From Sphingobacteriales bacterium (GTDB taxonomy: Bacteria > Bacteroidota > Bacteroidia > Sphingobacteriales > Sphingobacteriaceae), in the NCBI GenBank assembly GCA_015654985.1, contig JAATFW010000348.1:1-36790 (forward strand): a stretch of DNA of 36,790 nucleotides. The letters run 5' to 3'. The notes below the pieces were generated by a model. It was not told the DNA's origin and made no database searches. It was given only the letters and a program-made list of their open reading frames with translations. The translations under genes were made by a program, and so were the position numbers. Of the stretch, positions 33,016-36,790 are shown piece by piece. Every line of letters begins with the position of its first letter. The first letter of the stretch is position 1.

Positions 33016-33405
33016 ATGACTATGATAATAAATTACAAAAATCTTATATGGTTAATATTAACGGCCTTCTTTTTATCTGCTCTTAATGAAATCTCTTCAT
33101 TTTCTGTCGGCTGTGAATTTACGAAGAGCGGCAGTTTTAATCTTAGATATAGCTTAACTATTCAACGACCGGGAATGAACCCTTTTGCCGGTCATTTTAA
33201 TCCGGGTTTTGAATCTTCAAACAATGCAGGCAGGTACTCCGCATCTGCCGACATGTTCCGGTTCAATTATGGCAATTTTAAGAAAGATCCGCTTAATCCG
33301 GGATTGATGATCGGGTTTTTCCACGACCTTATAATGCCTGCATCAGTTTTTGATGAAAAAGTAAGCAGGAACAGAAAGCTGGTTTTTGAGCCGGGAAATA
33401 AATGA
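33016..33405 (+). CDS. Hypothetical exported protein
   Basis: This 129-residue protein has an N-terminal hydrophobic signal (NLIWLILTAFFLSALN), so it is probably exported. The mature part is rich in Phe, Gly, Asn and Ser (RPGMNPFAGHFNPGFESSNN) with no recognised domain. The start could be 33016 or Met3 at 33022. It lies 24 bases upstream of the LytS-type kinase gene on the same strand, so the three genes may form one operon; a role as a ligand-binding or regulated partner of the kinase is conceivable but unsupported. Confidence 0.55.
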   Translation: MTMIINYKNLIWLILTAFFLSALNEISSFSVGCEFTKSGSFNLRYSLTIQRPGMNPFAGHFNPGFESSNNAGRYSASADMFRFNYGNFKKDPLNPGLMIGFFHDLIMPASVFDEKVSRNRKLVFEPGNK

Positions 33406-33429
33406 TATTTGTGTATAATTGATTGAGTA

Positions 33430-34986
33430 ATGAAAGATTCTATTGGTAAATCTATTAATATAAGTAAGGTCGAGTTTTGGGCAGCAACCTCTATCTCTGT
33501 TTTTGCCCTGTTTTTCCTTACCGCCACAGCAGTTAAAAGTGAAAGTTATGAAATATGGACCAGCAGCAGATACCTTTTTGAACAGGCACACGTTAAATTT
33601 AACTATAATCAGTTTTATTTTTTCCCGCAGATTGTACGGTATATTTCGTTCTATCTGATCTTTCTGCTGTTAAATTTCAGGGTAGTCCCCGACATTCTTA
33701 AAAAGCAAAAGCTGGTTCAGAACATTCTTCTTCTGGTGGTTACTTATCTCTTTGTCGGGCTGGTACTGGGTGTAACGGATACATACCTGAAGAATTATCT
33801 GTTTTCGAAATTTGATTCGGATAACGATACCTACAATTACTTCTTTCAGAACAGCTATGTGCTTGCCGCATGGATCATGCTGCTGTATGGCCTTTATACG
33901 GCTATAAAGTATGCAGCGGTTTATCTTATAGCTAATTCGGAAACTATTCAGTCTAAATACCAGATGGTGACTACCGATGGGATTATCGCTCTTGTTCTGT
34001 GGATGATCAGCGTATTCCTGATGGTAATTATCGGTGTTGATAAAGTATTCATTTCATGCTGGGTGGTAATGATTCCCTTTGCAATTGGTTTATACTGGTT
34101 TTCGTTTTATACCTATATCCCGCAGTCGCTTAAAAAGAAGAAGCCATTCGCAGATTACCTGCTGAAAGTTTTCTGGATAGTAGCTATTTCGGTGCTGCCA
34201 TTGGTGTTGCTTGGAGTGCTGATATTGGGTAACGAGGGTATGATTGCCCCTGTCATTGTATTTAATTCCGTCTTCCAGTTGGTAATTACCGCCCCGGTAA
34301 CCTGGTATCTTTATAAGCGCAGACAGCAGGGCACCGACGAAGTTCAGCATTTAAAGACCGCACTGGGGCAATCTGCAGCGAATCTCGACTTTCTGCGTTC
34401 GCAGATAAACCCTCATTTTCTGTTCAATTCACTGAATACCATTTATGGCACCGCCCTTCAGGAAGATGCGCAGCGTACCAGCGAAGGAGTGGAGCGGCTC
34501 GGAGATATGATGCGCTTTATGCTGCAGGAAAATATACAGGAAAAGATTTCACTTAATCGTGAGATCGATTACCTGAATAATTATATCAGTTTGCAAAAAC
34601 TCCGGACGGATACAAGTCCCGATGTGAAAATTGAAACCGATATTGACCAGGCAGTTAATACTCTTCAAATCTCTCCAATGCTGTTGATCCCCTTTGTTGA
34701 AAATGCCTTTAAACATGGCATCAGTCTGAGAGAACCCTCGCACATAAGGATCAGTTTGCAGATAAAAGGGAACACGATCTATTTGGATATCAATAATAGT
34801 ATCCACCTGAAGCCGGATACCGATCCTGAGAAGAATAAGAGTGGGATCGGACTAAATAATGTAAGACAACGTTTGAAACTCCTTTATCCCGGAAAACATG
34901 AACTCATCATCAGGGAAACGGCCAGAGAGTTTTATGTACATTTAACGATGGAACTTGAAGCTTTTAGTTCAACTTTAAACTCTTAA
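33430..34986 (+). CDS. LytS/YehU-type sensor histidine kinase with extended membrane domain
   Basis: This 518-residue kinase has about eight hydrophobic segments (residues 15-300), more than the four of the first LytS-type kinase in this window. The His_kinase domain follows with phospho-acceptor His329 in RSQINPHFLFNSLNTIYGTA. The N-box is FVENAFKHG and the G-box is SGIGLNNVRQRL. It pairs with the LytTR regulator downstream. The last residues (AFSSTLNS) are encoded by the beginning of a 14-bp tandem repeat that also supplies the stop codon, so the C-terminus may differ between strains. Confidence 0.92.
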   Translation: MKDSIGKSINISKVEFWAATSISVFALFFLTATAVKSESYEIWTSSRYLFEQAHVKFNYNQFYFFPQIVRYISFYLIFLLLNFRVVPDILKKQKLVQNILLLVVTYLFVGLVLGVTDTYLKNYLFSKFDSDNDTYNYFFQNSYVLAAWIMLLYGLYTAIKYAAVYLIANSETIQSKYQMVTTDGIIALVLWMISVFLMVIIGVDKVFISCWVVMIPFAIGLYWFSFYTYIPQSLKKKKPFADYLLKVFWIVAISVLPLVLLGVLILGNEGMIAPVIVFNSVFQLVITAPVTWYLYKRRQQGTDEVQHLKTALGQSAANLDFLRSQINPHFLFNSLNTIYGTALQEDAQRTSEGVERLGDMMRFMLQENIQEKISLNREIDYLNNYISLQKLRTDTSPDVKIETDIDQAVNTLQISPMLLIPFVENAFKHGISLREPSHIRISLQIKGNTIYLDINNSIHLKPDTDPEKNKSGIGLNNVRQRLKLLYPGKHELIIRETAREFYVHLTMELEAFSSTLNS

Positions 34987-35032
34987 CTTTAACCTCTTAA
35001 CTTTAAACTCTTAACTCTCAACTTTAAACTCA
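34971..35032 (+). repeat. 14-bp tandem repeat spanning kinase stop and regulator leader
   Basis: The units are AACTTTAAACTCTT (34971-34984), AACTTTAACCTCTT (34985-34998), AACTTTAAACTCTT (34999-35012), a half unit AACTCTC (35013-35019) and AACTTTAAACTCA (35020-35032). The kinase stop codon is TAA at 34984-34986 and the regulator ATG is at 35036. Unit gain or loss would change the gap between the two genes. Confidence 0.85.
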
Positions 35033-35035
35033 AGA

Positions 35036-35719
35036 ATGAAGGCTATCGCTATAGATGATGAACCAATTGCCCTGGATATTATCCGGTCACACGCATCTAA
35101 AGTTCCGTTCCTCGACTTAAAAGCTACATTTACGGATGCTTTTAAGGCCCTCGACTATTTGCAGAAGGAACCGGTGGATCTTATCTTTCTGGATATTAAG
35201 ATGCCTGATATTTCGGGAATTGATTTCTTTAATTCTTTGACCAAAAAGCCTTTGGTAGTGTTCACTACGGCTTATTCAGAACATGCCGTTACCAGTTTTG
35301 AATTGGATGCCGTCGATTATCTGCTCAAGCCCTTTTCTCTTGCCAGGTTTATTAAAGGGTGCAATAAAGCTTTTGAGCTGTACAACTTCAGAAATACCGG
35401 TGAGGAAAGCGATCATATTTTTCTAAAAACAGGCTTTGAACAGGTAAAGGTACTTTTTGAGGAGATCCTTTATATTGAAGCTTCCGGTAATTATGTAACT
35501 TTTGTCCTTAAAGACAAAAACGTCCTTTCAAGAAGTACTTTTAATGAGGCGGCTGCTTTGCTGCCTCCGCAGAAGTTTATACGTGTACATCGTTCGTATA
35601 TGATAGCAGCATCTAAGGTTGACAAGGTAGAAAGGCACCAGGTTACTCTTGGAGAAATTAAAATACCGGTCAGTGAAATTTATAGTCAGAATCTTTCTGC
35701 TTTATGGAATAGAAATTAA
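35036..35719 (+). CDS. LytTR-family response regulator
   Basis: This 227-residue regulator has a receiver domain with phospho-acceptor Asp53 in IFLDIKMPDISG, acidic pocket AIDDEP and the conserved KPF near residue 100. A LytTR DNA-binding domain covers about 130-225 (HIFLKTGFEQVKVLFEEILY, IEASGNYVTF, FIRVHRSYMIAASKV). It is the partner of the kinase encoded 49 bases upstream. It resembles the first LytTR regulator of the window in layout but is clearly diverged. The next gene on the strand encodes an outer-membrane DUF5686 protein and may be a target. Confidence 0.93.
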   Translation: MKAIAIDDEPIALDIIRSHASKVPFLDLKATFTDAFKALDYLQKEPVDLIFLDIKMPDISGIDFFNSLTKKPLVVFTTAYSEHAVTSFELDAVDYLLKPFSLARFIKGCNKAFELYNFRNTGEESDHIFLKTGFEQVKVLFEEILYIEASGNYVTFVLKDKNVLSRSTFNEAAALLPPQKFIRVHRSYMIAASKVDKVERHQVTLGEIKIPVSEIYSQNLSALWNRN

Positions 35720-35814
35720 TAAACAGGAATTAGCTACGCAGATAAAAAGTGCCTATTGGTCGGTTTTAACTGTTTTTAACACTGTTCCTGGTTTCCTTAT
35801 GACTATATTCGTAT

Positions 35815-36790
35815 ATGGTCTTCCGCTTTTTCTGCAAAGTTTCCCTTCCTGTGCTGTTTATTCTGTTTAGTTCCTTTTATGGAATTTCGCAGACTACTGT
35901 AGTAAGAGGAAGGGTTACCGACAACTTAAATAAGCCTCTTCCTTTTGTAAGTGTAGAGGCAATTGGAAGTAACCGGGGGATTAACACAAATAACGATGGG
36001 GTATATTCATTGGAAATACAAGGTAATTACTCGCAGATCAGGTTTACTTATGTTGGATATAAATCTGTAATCAAGTCGGTTATACCGGGAAAAGAGCAGG
36101 TGATCAATGTCAGGATGGACGAAGACAATAACTTACTCCAGGAAGTGAAGGTCAAAGGGAAAAAACATCGTCGTTATACCAATCGCGACAATCCTGCTGT
36201 AGAACTGATCCGTCAGGTGATTGATCATAAGAAAGGTAACCAGCCCGATCATTATAATTTTATACAGTATAATGAGTACGAACGTTTGCAGTTTTCTCTG
36301 AGTAACCTGCCGCCCGGCCTTGCAGATAAAAAGGTGCTTGCTCCTTACCGCTTTCTTTTTGAGAATAAAGATACTACAAAGCTTAAGGGTAAAGCGGTGG
36401 TTCCTGTTTTTATGGAGGAGAAGCTTTCCGATCATTATTTCAGGAAGGAACCTGAGAAGACGGTTAATATAGTAAAGGCCGATAGGTCGGTTGATTTTGG
36501 TAAGTATCTTGATCAAAAAGGCCTTACCGTTTATCTTAACAGGATGTATAACGTGGTCGACATCTATTCTTCAAATATTTTCATCGTTACCAACCAGTTC
36601 CTGAGCCCTCTGGCGGATGTGGCCCCCGCTTTTTACAAGTATTTTATCCAGGATACGGTTGTTGATAAAGATAATATCAAGCTTATTGAGCTGGCTTTCG
36701 GCCCCAGGAATAACACCGATATGCTTTTTAAAGGGAAGTTATGGATCACCATGGATGGCAACTTTGCAGTGAAAAGGGTGGAACTGGGAA
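35815..36790 (+). CDS. DUF5686 protein with carboxypeptidase-like regulatory domain (3' end outside window)
   Basis: The frame starts at the ATG at 35815 with a signal peptide (VSLPVLFILFSSFYGISQ) and is open to the window edge (325 codons seen). The mature protein begins with a CarboxypepD_reg-like domain (VVRGRVTDNLNKPLPFVSVE, then GINTNNDGVYSLEI, about residues 28-110). The DUF5686 region follows (NPAVELIRQVIDHKKGNQPD, YNEYERLQFSL, LKGKLWITMDGNFAVKRVEL). Full-length members are about 800 residues and end in an outer-membrane beta-barrel. The function is not established. The gene lies 95 bases after the LytTR regulator gene. Two ACTGTT motifs (35769, 35781) lie in that gap. Confidence 0.85.
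   Translation, partial: MVFRFFCKVSLPVLFILFSSFYGISQTTVVRGRVTDNLNKPLPFVSVEAIGSNRGINTNNDGVYSLEIQGNYSQIRFTYVGYKSVIKSVIPGKEQVINVRMDEDNNLLQEVKVKGKKHRRYTNRDNPAVELIRQVIDHKKGNQPDHYNFIQYNEYERLQFSLSNLPPGLADKKVLAPYRFLFENKDTTKLKGKAVVPVFMEEKLSDHYFRKEPEKTVNIVKADRSVDFGKYLDQKGLTVYLNRMYNVVDIYSSNIFIVTNQFLSPLADVAPAFYKYFIQDTVVDKDNIKLIELAFGPRNNTDMLFKGKLWITMDGNFAVKRVELG

Noticed and set aside
34971-35032. CRISPR-like array
   Set aside because: The 14-base units are contiguous with no spacers.
36133-36516. 127-residue minus-strand frame at the right edge
   Set aside because: It is antisense to the DUF5686 gene, whose signal peptide and domains are clear in the + frame.

Overview
This window looks like chromosomal DNA of a Bacteroidota member, most likely Sphingobacteriaceae (Pedobacter-like). 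This is inferred from gene content: GH92 glycosidases, a FucP/GluP-type sugar transporter, two LytS/LytTR pairs, DUF6266 paralogues, a DUF5686 protein and a 7TMR-DISM hybrid kinase. Several promoters fit the Bacteroidota pattern TTG-N16-19-TAnnTTTG, and Shine-Dalgarno sequences are mostly absent. No rRNA, tRNA, CRISPR array or intact insertion sequence was seen.

Region 1 (1-8250, + strand) is a mannoside catabolic module. It holds two GH92 alpha-mannosidases (the first cut by the window edge), an exported endonuclease/exonuclease/phosphatase-fold enzyme, a ROK sugar kinase and a FucP/GluP-type permease, and ends at a strong intrinsic terminator. The second GH92 has Gln where the family has its catalytic acid Glu. 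That change is known from a GH92 enzyme that uncaps mannose-1-phospho-6-mannose. Together with the phosphatase-fold neighbour it suggests a route for phosphorylated (yeast-type) mannan glycans. This is the most interesting hypothesis in the window.

Region 2 (8250-12530) is an accessory strip: a truncated and frameshifted ATP-binding regulator, an intact antitoxin/PIN-toxin pair with its own promoter and operator-like repeat, a fragment of a COG4941-type sigma factor, two tandem DUF6266 genes and a 143-bp nested palindrome.

Region 3 (12528-20040) holds an EamA permease, then a MacA/MacB/TolC-type tripartite efflux operon on the minus strand, divergent from a LytS-type sensor kinase/LytTR regulator pair that may control it.

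Region 4 (20200-27730) holds a small hydrophilic protein followed by a 21-bp perfect hairpin, a purine permease, a metallo-beta-lactamase-fold hydrolase, the C-terminal stump of an FAD-dependent oxidoreductase, and two overlapping ABC exporter half-transporters. Their motifs predict a heterodimer with one degenerate ATP site. Two small minus-strand genes follow.

Region 5 (27990-36790) holds a large 7TMR-DISM hybrid histidine kinase, a C-terminal remnant of a sialate O-acetylesterase, a serine hydrolase with a duplicated DUF3887-like N-terminus, a small exported protein, a second LytS/LytTR pair joined by a 14-bp tandem repeat, and the start of a DUF5686 outer-membrane protein that runs off the window.
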